Source: Hamiltosporidium tvaerminnensis (lineage: Eukaryota; Microsporidia; Dubosqiidae). From it: 64,000 nucleotides of DNA. Within the stretch, counting starts at the first letter, position 1. Every line of letters begins with the position of its first letter. The translations under genes were made by a program, and so were the position numbers. The notes under the pieces are model-generated. The model did not search any database. It was not told where the DNA came from and was given only the letters and a program-made list of their open reading frames with translations. Below are positions 30,826-42,950 of this stretch, piece after piece. The stretch is taken from assembly GCA_022605425.2 (NCBI GenBank), contig CM061246.1, positions 1,909,230 to 1,973,229 of the forward strand. The letters run 5' to 3'.

Positions 30826-32547
30826 TCATCTTTTTTTGTAGAGAAGCAAGTAACCCACTATAAATATCCCGGAGACAGCCAATATCGGTAATAAAATGTA
30901 AAAAATAATTTCTTTGATGCCAAAACCATCTGACTTTTTCGACTCTGGATCCTGATTTGGGCTTTCTGGTTCGGGAGGGCAAAAGAGACGTTTTTTTCCT
31001 TCAGAACTAAGCGTGGAAATTTCATTTTCAAATATTTTTTTTAAATAACTTTCCTTAATCTTACTATCGTTTGCGAAAATCTCTTTTTCTTCTTTAAACA
31101 TTTTTTCATTTATTCGTTTGTCTAAAAACTTTTTGAAACTATCATTAGAAAACAATTCAACAAAACAATATATTTCCAATAAAATTGTTGTTTTGGGTAC
31201 TTTATTACAATTTAAATAATCTCCACCTTGGTTTTTAATATATTCAATCTTTTTTTGATCGAATATTTGTTTGAAACCATCAATACACTCTTTTCTATAT
31301 TTTTTTATTATTTCTATTTTTTCAATCTTCTCAAATTCCGTTTTTAAAACATCTGCAAGAAATAGAAATTCAATGATGATTCTTGAAATTTCTTTTTCAT
31401 TTACTATTTCTTTTTCGAGGCATAAAGCCTTTAAGCATAATACACCGGAAATATATTTATGATATTCTTCTGTTGTTTTTTCCTTCAAAAAATCATATAA
31501 TGTTTTTATAAAAATCACATTACGTTCGATACATAAAAGTTCTAAGAACACACGAGGGAAGTTGAGATCTTCTGGTTTATTTTGAAATTTGCTTATATTT
31601 TCATTGAATTCAAATATTTCATCAACTCTGCTTTGATTATTTAAAACCTTGGCCACAATTTTCTCAGAAATAAATTGTATAATCACTTTATACTGTTGAT
31701 CATTAAACATACAATTCATATTTCTAATTAATATTTCATCTGATTCTATCATATTAATAGCATGTTCGCCCGAGTTTATATAGTAATCTAAACGAAAGGA
31801 TTCGAGCCATGAGTTATCATATACACCACTATTAGGGTGAGCTCTCACAACTTGATAAAAACAATACCTTTTAAAATATCCCAAAAAACAAAAAATTTTT
31901 TCGAATGTTGCATTTGATAAGCTGTCTATTAAATAATGATTAGAATTTTCATCAAATATTATTTTTGTATTTTTTAAGAATTCTAGATCAGTTTCATCCC
32001 CTTTGTCAAAACTCCCTAATATCACTGGAACAGAATCCTCATATTTATCTTTGAGGCATCTGTGAAAATTTTCATTCGAAAACAGCCCGGTTTGAACCGA
32101 CAATAAACCCTCGAATATTTTTTTTACAATATCATTATATTCTTTATTTTCTGTATACATCTCAACAAATCTTCCGAAGCAAATCAGATTAAAAAGAAGT
32201 TCTGGATGATATGCTTTATATTCTTCTTCGCTGCAATTATTATAAACAATACAACAAATTATAGTTGTAAAATGTCTTAAGAAGGGATGAAGTTCTTTCT
32301 TGGTATAATCTTTTATTTTGTTGAAATAATAACTTGCAATTTCTAGCATTTGATCTTTGTGTTTGCAATTTATTTCTTTTAAAATTTCGTTAATATTTTC
32401 TTTTACTTCGCTGTTATCATCTGTTGTGCCATCATACGAAATTCTCATACAACACATTTCGTCTGTATTCGTTGGATCCTTCAAAATAACGTTAGAGTTA
32501 TTTTCCGGTCGTGACGCTGCTATGCAAAAAAAAATATGAAAAAACAT
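30826..32547 (-). CDS. secretory type I membrane protein, function unknown (573 aa)
   Basis: ATG start with a short hydrophobic N-terminus MFFHIFFCIAAS that looks like a signal peptide (cleavage perhaps after AAS, residue 12). A long, largely alpha-helical, Lys/Glu/Phe-rich luminal or extracellular region follows, with scattered cysteines. Near the C-terminus come a Pro/Ser/Asp-rich linker, one transmembrane segment (about 548-569, IIFYILLPILAVSGIFIVGY) and a short basic tail YKKR. By topology it would sit in the plasma membrane or a secretory compartment, with most of the chain outside or luminal. I recognise no domain; such proteins are common lineage-specific products in microsporidia and may contact the host (inference). 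The full open frame and strong topology make the gene itself credible. Confidence 0.85.
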   Translation of the reverse strand: MFFHIFFCIAASRPENNSNVILKDPTNTDEMCCMRISYDGTTDDNSEVKENINEILKEINCKHKDQMLEIASYYFNKIKDYTKKELHPFLRHFTTIICCIVYNNCSEEEYKAYHPELLFNLICFGRFVEMYTENKEYNDIVKKIFEGLLSVQTGLFSNENFHRCLKDKYEDSVPVILGSFDKGDETDLEFLKNTKIIFDENSNHYLIDSLSNATFEKIFCFLGYFKRYCFYQVVRAHPNSGVYDNSWLESFRLDYYINSGEHAINMIESDEILIRNMNCMFNDQQYKVIIQFISEKIVAKVLNNQSRVDEIFEFNENISKFQNKPEDLNFPRVFLELLCIERNVIFIKTLYDFLKEKTTEEYHKYISGVLCLKALCLEKEIVNEKEISRIIIEFLFLADVLKTEFEKIEKIEIIKKYRKECIDGFKQIFDQKKIEYIKNQGGDYLNCNKVPKTTILLEIYCFVELFSNDSFKKFLDKRINEKMFKEEKEIFANDSKIKESYLKKIFENEISTLSSEGKKRLFCPPEPESPNQDPESKKSDGFGIKEIIFYILLPILAVSGIFIVGYLLLYKKR

Positions 32548-33699
32548 GGAATAAAATTTTTTTTCTATTATATATTCAGCAATTAACCAAAAAAACAGAT
32601 TATTTCGATCGGTGATAATTTACAAAATATTTTAGAATTACTTTTTAAAGTAAATTAACACGTTTTTTAATTGGTCATTTGAAAAAAAATATCAAATAAT
32701 TTTTAAGTTTGATCAATATGATTTTAATTTTTTTATATATTATTTAAAATTTATGTTCAAACCAATAAATTTATTTATTTTTATATTTTTTTCAAAAAAA
32801 AGGATGTTCTACAAACAGCAGAAATGTACGTTTAGATGCATTCATATTCCTGTTATACACCAATGATAAGAATTTGCCATTACAAGACTTAAAATCACCA
32901 ACCATTAGATGTTTATGAAATTATCAGAATGATGGATACTCCTATACAAAATTAATCAGAAAAGTTAGATTTCAATAATATCGCTCTAAAGGAGAGAAGG
33001 AAAAAAATAAAGTGCATCTAAAACCGGAATAAAAGCAAGAATGAATATATTTAACTTTTAACATTAGATATCTTTAACACAATAAGTAAATAAAATTCTT
33101 AAACAATAAAGCAATGCTACCATTAAATCATTTTTTTTATAAATTAAACGTTTTTGTCATAATGAAAACCATTATTTAAATTTTATTAAAAACCATAATT
33201 TTTATTTTTTTGTTTATCGAGTGTAACGTTTAACAGTAATTTTATCTATTTTAAATAATATTAAAACAATTAATTCTACTCTTAAATATTTTTATTTCAC
33301 CAAAGATCTTTACAAAGTTCAATTCATTAAATTGTGCATCTCTTTTATTTGCAAACAAACTAGTTCACCCGGCGAGTGTTACTATGATAATGAAAGATAG
33401 ATTCAAGAATAAGAAAAACAAAAAATAAATTGGTTTAGGAATTTAATTAGTAGTTATATATTTTTAAGTGCTTTTGAATATTAATATTCTTTGTTTTTGG
33501 TATGGTGTCTAAACGGAAAAATTTTAATGCTTGAAGTGGCTACATAGAGTTATTATCTGAAAAGCAAGTGTTAATCAAAACTATTCTACATATTACAGCA
33601 TTTACTCGCTTGGATTTTATTGTCTTACCAAAGATGAGTAGCAAAGAAACTTACATTTTTAATTTCTTATACGTTGGAACCGTTTTAATGTGTGGGAAC
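32548..33699. other. AT-rich intergenic
   Basis: No gene recognised; it ends at the 30-bp repeat array. Confidence 0.5.
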
Positions 33700-34060
33700 A
33701 GTAAAATACCCCTTTAATAATACTTGTATATTATTAAAACCTTTTAGGGTATCACACTCTTAAATAACACTCTATTCTTATTTCTCTTTATATTGGCACC
33801 TTTCAACATACAATAATCTATATTAACAAGCCTTTAACCTATATGGGTAATTAACACCCTTTATACTACAACTATTATAATTAACACCCTTTATACTACA
33901 ACCATAATTATTAACACCATTTAATTTACAACTATTATAATTAACACACTTTATACTATGACAATCATTACTAATTCCCTTTAATCTGCAACAATCATTA
34001 TTAACTCCCTTTATACTACACTATATATTAACACGTTTTAATGAAACCCCATAATAATCC
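33700..34060 (+). repeat. 30-bp tandem array (about 12 units)
   Basis: Regular 30-bp spacing. Unit starts are near 33703, 33733, 33763, 33793, 33823, 33851, 33881, 33911, 33941, 33971, 34001 and 34028. The central units are the best conserved and begin TTAACACCCTTTATACTAC. Edge units are diverged. Similar monomers in the same orientation lie at 50885-51040 upstream of LINE ORF1 and at 46259-46330. Confidence 0.9.
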
Positions 34061-37000
34061 ATTTTTTTAATCTATCTTCATGATGAAAACAATACCCCCC
34101 TTTATTTACAGTCTTTAACACATACATTCATTTTTATTTTTATAGATAGATCATTGTAAAACACAATATACTAAACTTAGTTTGAATATTATTCTTTAAG
34201 TAAAGTATCACAATTAATTAATTTGAACTTATGCAAAAAATAGTTCTCTACTCTACAAATTGACTAGTAATTAACGTATTATCAGAATAAAATAAATTCA
34301 TATTTCTTAAATATTAAATATATTTTTACAAATTAGAAATATATTTAAATAGATTGAATTTAAGAAATCTAAACTTAAAAGAATAAAATTTAAACTAACT
34401 TAAAATTTTTAATGAATGATTTAGAAACCAGATAAACAATCCTGTTTGTACTAAAGCAAAGTATATAATAAAGAATTAATCCCATCTAATATTCAATTAT
34501 ATAATTGTAATATTTTTTAAACGAGATGATGAAAATTAAGTCAAATATACAATTATAAAGAAAATATACTAACGTTTATTCTCTAAAAATAATTATTATC
34601 GTAAATTTATGATATAAAATCTGTTACTCTATTATAAACTTAATTATTTATTTCTTACTTCAGTACAAATTTTGTAGAATTAAAATAAATTTCTTTAAAT
34701 ATTTGTAAAACAAGTTTTTTTGATTCATCGTTTTCTGTAGAATTTCTAGAAGAATTAAACGAATTTAAAGAAATAAATTTATTTGAAAGGAAACTTGTAT
34801 GCAAAATTATTACAGGTTTTTACGTCAGACATCGTAATTATATTCAATTAAATTAAAATTTGCTGTTCAGGCTTAAACGAAATGATACAAGATAACTGTT
34901 TTATTCAGATTTCTTAGGTAAAGCATGAATCGAATTATTTAGTGAATATAAATGTTATCCTTACTTTGTGCTTGTATTCTTATTTATACCTTGTTCGTTA
35001 AATATTAATATTTCTTGAAAGGGAAATAAAAATGAAAGAAATTTAAATTCTATATTATAATTGAACCTTATGATTCGTTTGAATCAAATAATACATTAAA
35101 AGATTGACATTGGTGTCATAAACAATTTGGTATTTTAAATATATACTTTGTTTGAATATAATCAATAGAAACCTTGAAAAAATACGAAGTATTACTTGTA
35201 TGATTGTCTGAGTATTTAAAGAATATTAGATATATATATAAGATTCAAAAATTTGCAAAAAATATCATAAAACTATTAAAAGAAAATTAGAAAAGGAAAC
35301 ATGTGGAATTAAAAATATTTATTTATAGCAGTTTACATTTAAATAATAATTTATCTATTTTTTTTGATTTAGTATTGAATACATAGATGAAGTATTATTT
35401 AGAGGTATTGGTTTTTTTAGATTTTATTGAAAAAATTACAAATAGTTTAATTAGTCTCAAAGTTTCTTAAAAATAATTATTGTATATCATTACATCTTTA
35501 TTAATTTTGATTTTTTTTCTTACTTTATTCTTTTGATTTATAGAAAATTTGAATTTTTCAATTGTTCATCATTATCGAAACATTTGACATATTTCATCGG
35601 ATCGTTTTTTACTTCCTAGCCATACGAATAAATACTTTGAAGTCAGAAATTTGTTCGTTTGTTTTTGGTAGTATCAATATAAGATTCTCATTTTGAAGGA
35701 TATACATGATTTTTTGAAATTTAAATATTTATGACGTATTTAAAATAACAAGAATAGTGATGCCATTTTTTATATCAGTTCCGTATTATATAATGGAAAT
35801 ATAAAGTATACTGTAGGATTCCACAATCCGCAAATAATTTCTTGTGTTAAGTTTTACCAGTATTTTCAATTTTTTATTGCCTATTAGAAGAAACCTAAAA
35901 AATATAGAATAAGAAAAAAAATATAGATTATAACATATATCTAACAAAAAAAGCCATAGCTATTTTTATGCAAATTTTAGAAATCACATAGATTTTATTA
36001 TAAAGAGAAATAAGAAATAATTTTTTCTATCTGTCTATTTATTTAAACTATGATTCTTCTTATCTTTTTGCGAGCCTTAAAGTAGCTTCATTTATCTTTA
36101 ATTTATTTAGTTTTAAGAAGAAAATTAAATTGATAACCCAATATAATGAAGGCAATTTAAACCATGGTATATATAATCTGATTAAATAACATTGGCGAAT
36201 GAAATAATATGTTTTCAGGGTTATAATTGCATGAAATAAAAGGAATTTTAAAAGAAAACAAAATACATCTATTCATAAACGAAGAATAATTATATAAGAG
36301 AAATAAAATAAATATAAAAAGGTATTTTGCTAGAACAAGATTGAAAACCCATGTAATATTTGATAGATTTCACTCAAAGATGCACAAAAGAAAGAAATGG
36401 ATCCATGCAAACAGCCAAAAACATTTTATTAAGTTTGAGAAAACAAGAAACAAAAATTCTGCTAAAATTGTAAGACCAGTAAATAGTAAACCAAAAAACC
36501 GGATCATTTAAAAAACTCCAATTATGTCATAACACCAATAGCTCATCTCGTAACTAGATTGAATTGATATAAAAAGTTATGCAAAAGAAAATAACAGATA
36601 TAAGTGGATTATAGGCATTTTTGATGTTGCTCAGAAAATCTTTTTTTGAATTTAAAAATAAAACAGCCAAAATATTATATCTGCCTTAAAAAAACATTTA
36701 AATTAAAATTCCTTTGAATCTTTTACAACGCTATGACGGCAGTAAATCTACAATTCTAGTGTCAAAGAATTCTATTGATATAGAATTTCATTGCTTGTAT
36801 AATGTTAGATTTGTAAGTCGAGAGCCATGACAATCCAAAAACTAAGGTGAGGTGTAAAAAGGTAATCAAAGTATTGTAAAGAAAACGAAAAAACACAATC
36901 TTTTTCGAAAAAATACCGTGTTGAAATTTGTGAGTAACTTGTACTTAAATCAATACTTCATAGACTGGGTCAATAAAGATATCATTAATGTAGGTATTAA

Positions 37001-38117
37001 AAGCCATAACAGCTATAAATATGTTGATTTTCTTTACTAAGTAAACAAATGCAGAGAAAGCTTCGAAATGCTAAGCGTACGCGGCCGTTGAACACAATTT
37101 GAATCCCCGAAAAAAAAATAAACACTATAACAATTAATGGTAGAGCAGAGCAGCAATTTACTATTTTAAATTCAAAAAAGATGATATGAGAAAGAGAAAT
37201 ACATATTTTTCGAAAAATTTCGAAGAAAAAGATGTTTATTACAACAGTTTCACATTTAATTTGAGAAACCTAGTACCAATTCGAAGATATTTGATACGAA
37301 ATATTTGACAGCAAAAAAATAAATAAATTACTTTTTTGAGCAAACCATGGATTGTTCTAGAAATATTGGGTTCTGAAAACTTTAGAGTCTGTCATGAAAC
37401 ATATTTAAGTATTACAAATTCATCTATAAGAACAGATTAGAGAAGCTAAAAAATAAAATATCTTGTTCCAATCATTTATTTATATTTCGCTTTTTAATCT
37501 CCTTGTTTTTCTCTTTTTTTTATTTCCATGTTTTCACTTCTTTCTTTCTTTCATTTCGATTTTAATATTTTTTGATATTTTTGAATATTTTCGTATATAA
37601 AAGACTCAAGATACTTACGAGAATACCTGGTTGATAATTTCATTTAAAATACATAAAAATAATCCATACTTAGATCTTTAATTGAACTTGTCAGCTTTAA
37701 AAATTTTGAAAAGTTGTTTAATTTAAAACTCGACAGAATTTCATTTGCAGAGATTGCCGAAACCAATTATTAAACTTATTTTAAATTTTCTCATAAATGT
37801 GACAATAAAATTAATCCCCACATGACTTTTATACAGTGTTATTATATAGATTTTGAATCAATAAAATAGGAATGCAGTTATTTTTTAAACCATTTTAATT
37901 TATAATCTGGCATCCGGATTTGGAAAACTTAATTTTATTGAATATAAATTCGAAAAAGTAATTAGATTAGAAAATAAATCTTAAGCGATAGATTTCTTAC
38001 AATTAAGCCGAAATAAAATATAACAAATTTATCTTTTTTGATTGTAAAAAAGCAGAAATTCAATTAAATTATTCACTCAATTACCAAGGGTTTTTTTTTG
38101 AAACAAGAAGATTAATA
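34061..38117. other. 4-kb gene-free stretch
   Basis: Mostly AT-rich. Between about 36,100 and 37,400 the composition is less extreme and short frames broken by stops occur on the + strand, as in a decayed gene or transposon. I cannot name it. A NotI-like word GCGGCCG near 37,080 is isolated. Confidence 0.4.
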
Positions 38118-38120
38118 CCC
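38118..38120 (+). promoter_or_regulatory. CCC motif at the start of the secreted-protein gene
   Basis: Reads ATTAATACCCATG; the CCC abuts the ATG at 38121. This supports 38121 as the true start of the gene whose frame is later shifted. Confidence 0.5.
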
Positions 38121-40219
38121 ATGAATTTGAATTTTTCGTTATTTTTTATTCATATATATTTTAATGCTGTTGAAGCGTCTCCGGATCGAAAAATGTCAAG
38201 ATATCCGACCATGAAGAAAATTCCTTTAAAAATCACGAGACACACGCTATAATAGATTGTATTGACTATCTTGGGTTTGCAAAAATATTCTCTCACCAAA
38301 GTAAGCCATTAAAATCATCCAATCCAATCGAAGGGGCAATATCATCAGATCAAAGGGAAATATGTAATGCAAGTGGTAGTGATTCAAGAACATATATCGC
38401 TGAATCTCAATTAACAGAATTAGACGTTATCTCTGTTCGCGACCATCACCAGCACCAAGAACATCAAGACCAAAGCTCAAGAAGAAGTCTTCATGTAGCA
38501 TCTAATATCTGTAACATTCCTTTTATCGAACTCCCAACTCTTATATCGAGTAATTCTCTGCCTTCTCATGCATTTTCTGCCAAAAGATTCTATGATCAGA
38601 AGTTTACAGAAGCCGATTCCTATGAAGATATGTCACAAAAAGGATCTCAATTAGAATTTTCTTTCGATGATGTTTCTTCTTACATGGAACTAAATTCTAC
38701 AGAAAAAGTCCAAGAATTCCATTGCGAAATATACCCAAACGATTTTGAAGTTAATCGGTCTATCACCTCGGGAACAAACACAAATAAAACTTCATTATCA
38801 ATACACCAAACCATAGGAAAAAATAATGCAGTAAATGATTCTTCAAAATTTGATCTTGAGTTCCAGTCTAAGGATACAAATGGCTCCGACAACTGGAAAG
38901 AAGCAGTAAATAAGTTATTTATAAAAGGTTTAATTGAGAATTCTGGTTCAAATATGCGAGAAGAACTTATATCAATTGTAAAAGATGAACTTGAAAAAAA
39001 AATTGAGGAACAAGATAGACAATCTGATGTTGATTCGGAAGAAGAAGTTTTAAGCTGCCTTAAAAATAAGGAATCAAAATTTTATTGCAATAAATTTAAA
39101 TCAAACAGTGATTTTAAAGAAATTTTAAACTTTGGTAGAAGGCTTGTTAGCTTTGAGAAAAATTCCTATTCGAATTTAAGCACTTCTGAGATTATGCAAA
39201 AAATCGATGGATACCATTTGATAAATTATGCTAATGAACTTAGAAAAACCAAAATCCATCTTATTGTCCCAGAATTAAATTATCTTCTTGATTCTTTTGA
39301 AGAAAATATAATAGATAATATTTTACACGGAAATGCTTTATTGATACATTATTATTATGAGATCACCAAAATAATAATCAATTTAATTCTAACTAATAGT
39401 AATAAAGTTGATATAAATATCATTCGAAAAAATAGCAGAGGAAATGAAAAAATGGAAGGAAAAGAAGAAAAAAGTGGGAAAATAAGCAAAGAAGAAAAAA
39501 AGAAAAAAACTTTAGATGAAAGCGAAGAAGTAAGACTATTAGACATAAGAAGAATTTTTTTTATTAAAAGGTTGCTTTCCGAACTATTTCCTTTATTTCA
39601 ATATGATTCTGTGAAAATTGAAATATACAAAACGCTAAACTTATTATATTTTATTTCACATTTCATTCATCTTTCACGTTCATATTTAAGAAAATATTTT
39701 TTTCGATATAAAATGAATTTTTTATTTAGATTTCTATTCGATTCGAATATATATTTTAAAAATGATTTCAACAAAAAATTTATAGAAGATATATTAGGCG
39801 AAAATGAAAATGGTACAAATCCTGATTTGTTTATTAAAAACAAGTTAACTGCGCTATTTCGAGATTATTTTTGTTTAGATATTTTCTTCTATAAGGGTAT
39901 CGCAATTATTGAAACCTACAAAGTATTTGCTATTGCGAAGGATAAGGATAAGCTAAGAACAAAAACTAATATAATTGCAAAATTAAAAGAAGATAGTGAG
40001 CAAAATCTTTTGGAGAATATAGATGCCTATAAGAATCGAAAAATAAATATATTTTTAAAATTGGAATTCGAAATTAATCATTCAGAATATTTAGTTCTAT
40101 CAACAACAATAAGTATAATGAATTTTTATAAATCACGAGGCCCCTGTGAAATTAGCAAAAAGCTACTGGAAGAATCTAAAAAATCGTTAGAAGAATTAAA
40201 ATTTACTAAAGTTGCGTAA
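38121..40219 (+). pseudogene. secreted protein gene with a one-base frameshift (about 699 aa if read through)
   Basis: The uninterrupted ATG frame 38630-40219 (529 aa) is only the distal part. The same frame is open back to a TGA near 38,171 and clearly coding-like, with a His/Gln-rich DHHQHQEHQDQ stretch. A second frame starting at 38121 encodes a good signal peptide, MNLNFSLFFIHIYFNAVEA. The two frames join if the A-run at 38189-38193 had one more A. The total of 2,099 bp is one base short of 700 codons. The mature protein is Ser/Asn-rich, then Lys/Glu-rich (around residue 270-300 of the distal part), then helical and Phe/Tyr-rich, with no transmembrane segment. Function and family are unknown; it is probably lineage-specific. 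It may be a live gene with a homopolymer sequencing error, or a recent pseudogene. Confidence 0.75.
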
Positions 40220-42299
40220 AAAACTTTTTAACCTAAAGTATTTAATATTTTTTTTCCTTGGTTATAGTAAAAACTTCCTAATGTTTCATTATCATTATTT
40301 TTTGTATTGCGTACTAATGAAAAATTTAATCTAATCAGAAAAATATTGAGTCAAATAATCCTTTAGATATAAATTAGTTACTTTTCTTTAAATTTCTGCT
40401 ATGAATTCCAATAATTCCAAAACCGCGATATTTTTGCTACCATTTAACCGCCACGTAGCTTTGAGATTTAAAATTTATTGCTTTTATAAAATTAATTTGT
40501 TTGTGCAACCGATTATTTACAGCAATTTATGTATAAATATCTTTACAGGATAAATCATCAAAAATAAATGATTCAAAAATATAAGCGTAATATTAATGGA
40601 TTTAAATCAAAAGTTTAAATTATTGCGAAAGTTTACATATATCCAGCAATTTGTCTTGAAATTCTAAAACAAGGATCACTTAATTTTACCTTAAAAAGAC
40701 AGTCAAAGAAATTTCAATAAGAATTATTTCATTCATAAGAATTTGCTGGTTTGTATTCTTTTTATTATAAATATTAAGCCTTTTAGGTTGTTGAATGTCT
40801 ATATTTAGATGTATATTTTTTTCTCAAAATGGTATTTATAAGGATAATTGTGGAAAAATACATTGTTTTATAAAATAATTCATCCATCTAAAATTCAGAG
40901 AAAAATGCAAATTTAAAATATGCTCATAATAGAATAAATAAGAAATTATACAAAGCAACGAGGATATATAAAAAAATACTCAATATTGAAAATTTAATTA
41001 TTTTTACAGAAATTTTACAAGGTAAACGTTAAAAATTCAAGCGCCAACGTTATAGCATTATAAACGAACCTATATAATTATAAAGTCAGGTGATTAGACA
41101 CAAAACATATGACCTTCAAAATTAACGTTCTACCAAACATTATATTAATTCCCTTCTTGAAACCCGAATCAAGCATATTAAATCAGGGAAGAATAACTAT
41201 GAAAATTATATTCAAAATAGAAAATTAAATGCTGAAATTTCTTTTAATATAAAAGTAGATTTTTTTAGGATTTAATATATATTTGAAGGTCTCAAAAAAG
41301 TATATATATTTATTTTAGATAAGAGTAAAACATGATAAGTCGAATAAAGTGAGAATTATTGCAAGTATATTTCACATGAAAAATCAAAAGGTATGGCATA
41401 TCAACACATAACATGATTTTGTACACGGATCAGTGGATATGATAATCCTTTTTGATGACCGTCAACCCATTTTGGCAAGCCATCATAATATGAATTATAA
41501 GACCATGATATACTCTTAATATTAGAACTATAGTTCAGTCTTTGTACCAAGAAGCATTCGAAACATGATTTTATTGAGAAAGATGCTATACCACGTGTTA
41601 AATTCTAATTAGAGTTATAAAACATCAATAGATGTTATATAAAAGGAGAAGAAAAAACAACTCATATTTCTGCTATATATTGTCGCTTGTTTAGAATCAG
41701 GTGCTGAGGAGACCACAGCTAAATTAATTGACTCAAATTGTTATGAAAAATTCTGAAATCAAAGCACAACATCAAAATATAAAAAAAATATCAAATATAA
41801 ACAAAGAGTAAAAAAAATTACCAAAATTAAGAATAAAGAAAGCAAAAACCGGGTGGCGAAATAACATTGTGTTAAGAAATTTTTTAAATTATCTTATATT
41901 TATTTGTTCATAAAAACCAGTTTTCTTAAAAGGCAAATTACATTGAAATCAAATGCGATATTTTTATACGTACGAGAATTAAAAAAAGAAGAAGCACGCA
42001 AATCCAAAAAAATCTAAAAAATAGTCAAAAATGTCTTTAACTAACTTTAATTTATTAAACCAATTTCTAGTTAGAATGTTTTTCTACCTTTTTATATCTT
42101 TTTCAACTCTTTGGCAGTTTTTGCTCCTTTCTCTAAACACACTTTCTTATTTATATGAATTCAGCTTTTACTAGGTGGTAACTTTATTTAAATACAGGAG
42201 GATGTTATGTTTTCTTGTCTAACACGATATTTCTTGTAATTAGTCAGTTTAACTAAGAAATTGATTCTCGTTGCATTTTGCCTCTTTATAAAACAATTA
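40220..42299. other. 2-kb gene-free stretch
   Basis: No gene recognised. The last few hundred bases (from about 42,070) may be a more decayed part of the Dong relic that follows. Confidence 0.4.
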
Positions 42300-42950
42300 A
42301 TGCCCATTATAAACCCTTTCAGCGGTTGGCCCCTATCAAACTTCTTTTTATCGATAGAAAAACCTTCTTGGCTGTCTTTTTAAGAATTTAAATTAAATTT
42401 ATGTCTCTATCTTCGTAAGTATTTTCTGTTTTTGTAAAATACGTTTATATTTTTTAGCCTAAATACCATAGCAGGCTGTATCAGATAATATTAACCAGAA
42501 CAAACCTATAAATGAGACTTAACCTATTAGCTAAGAAGATATACTTCTATAGCTTTTCCGTTTCAACTATATGAAGTGAATGTTAGCGAGAGATTTATTT
42601 TTCAACGTGCTTTATCCTTTTTTGACCGTTTCTAAAATATTAGTTTAGAATATATTTTTTTAAATAAAAAGATGTGAAATCTTATATTATTGCCTCTTTT
42701 TTTCATCAGACCACTTTGATTAATTAAAATTCATTTATATAACAATAAGAGCTTGATAAAATATGAATATAAAAGAGGTTTTCCGAAGAATGTAAGTGAA
42801 ATGAGAAATCAAGAATATTTTATTTCCTCATTATCTCATAAACTCGCAGAAGCATATTTTCGTTTTGAATTATTACATCAGGTAGATTTGGTCAATAATA
42901 CACCCAAAATTAATATTAGGATTTACTTTTCATACAAATAAAAATTTTGG
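42300..42950 (-). mobile_element. decayed Dong/R4-like LINE relic
   Basis: Aligns to the C-terminal region of the copy at 23-26 kb. The segment near 42,510-42,600 (TATAAATGAGACTTAACC ... ACTATATGAAGTGAATG) matches 23,545-23,640. Flanking stretches back to about 42,300 match 23,320-23,545. From about 42,800 it matches 24,260-24,370 (GCAGAAGCATATTTTCG), which implies an internal deletion of several hundred bp. At the site of the TAA in the younger copy this relic has TAT (Tyr). The + strand frame at 42753-42941 is just antisense to this relic. Confidence 0.75.

Noticed and set aside
37070-37115. tRNA-like B-box (TTGAATCCC) near 37,100
   Set aside because: No matching A-box or cloverleaf could be drawn. 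No tRNA gene was found anywhere in the window by eye; a tRNAscan-SE run would be decisive.
42753-42941. 62-codon + strand frame
   Set aside because: TTG start and antisense to the Dong LINE relic.
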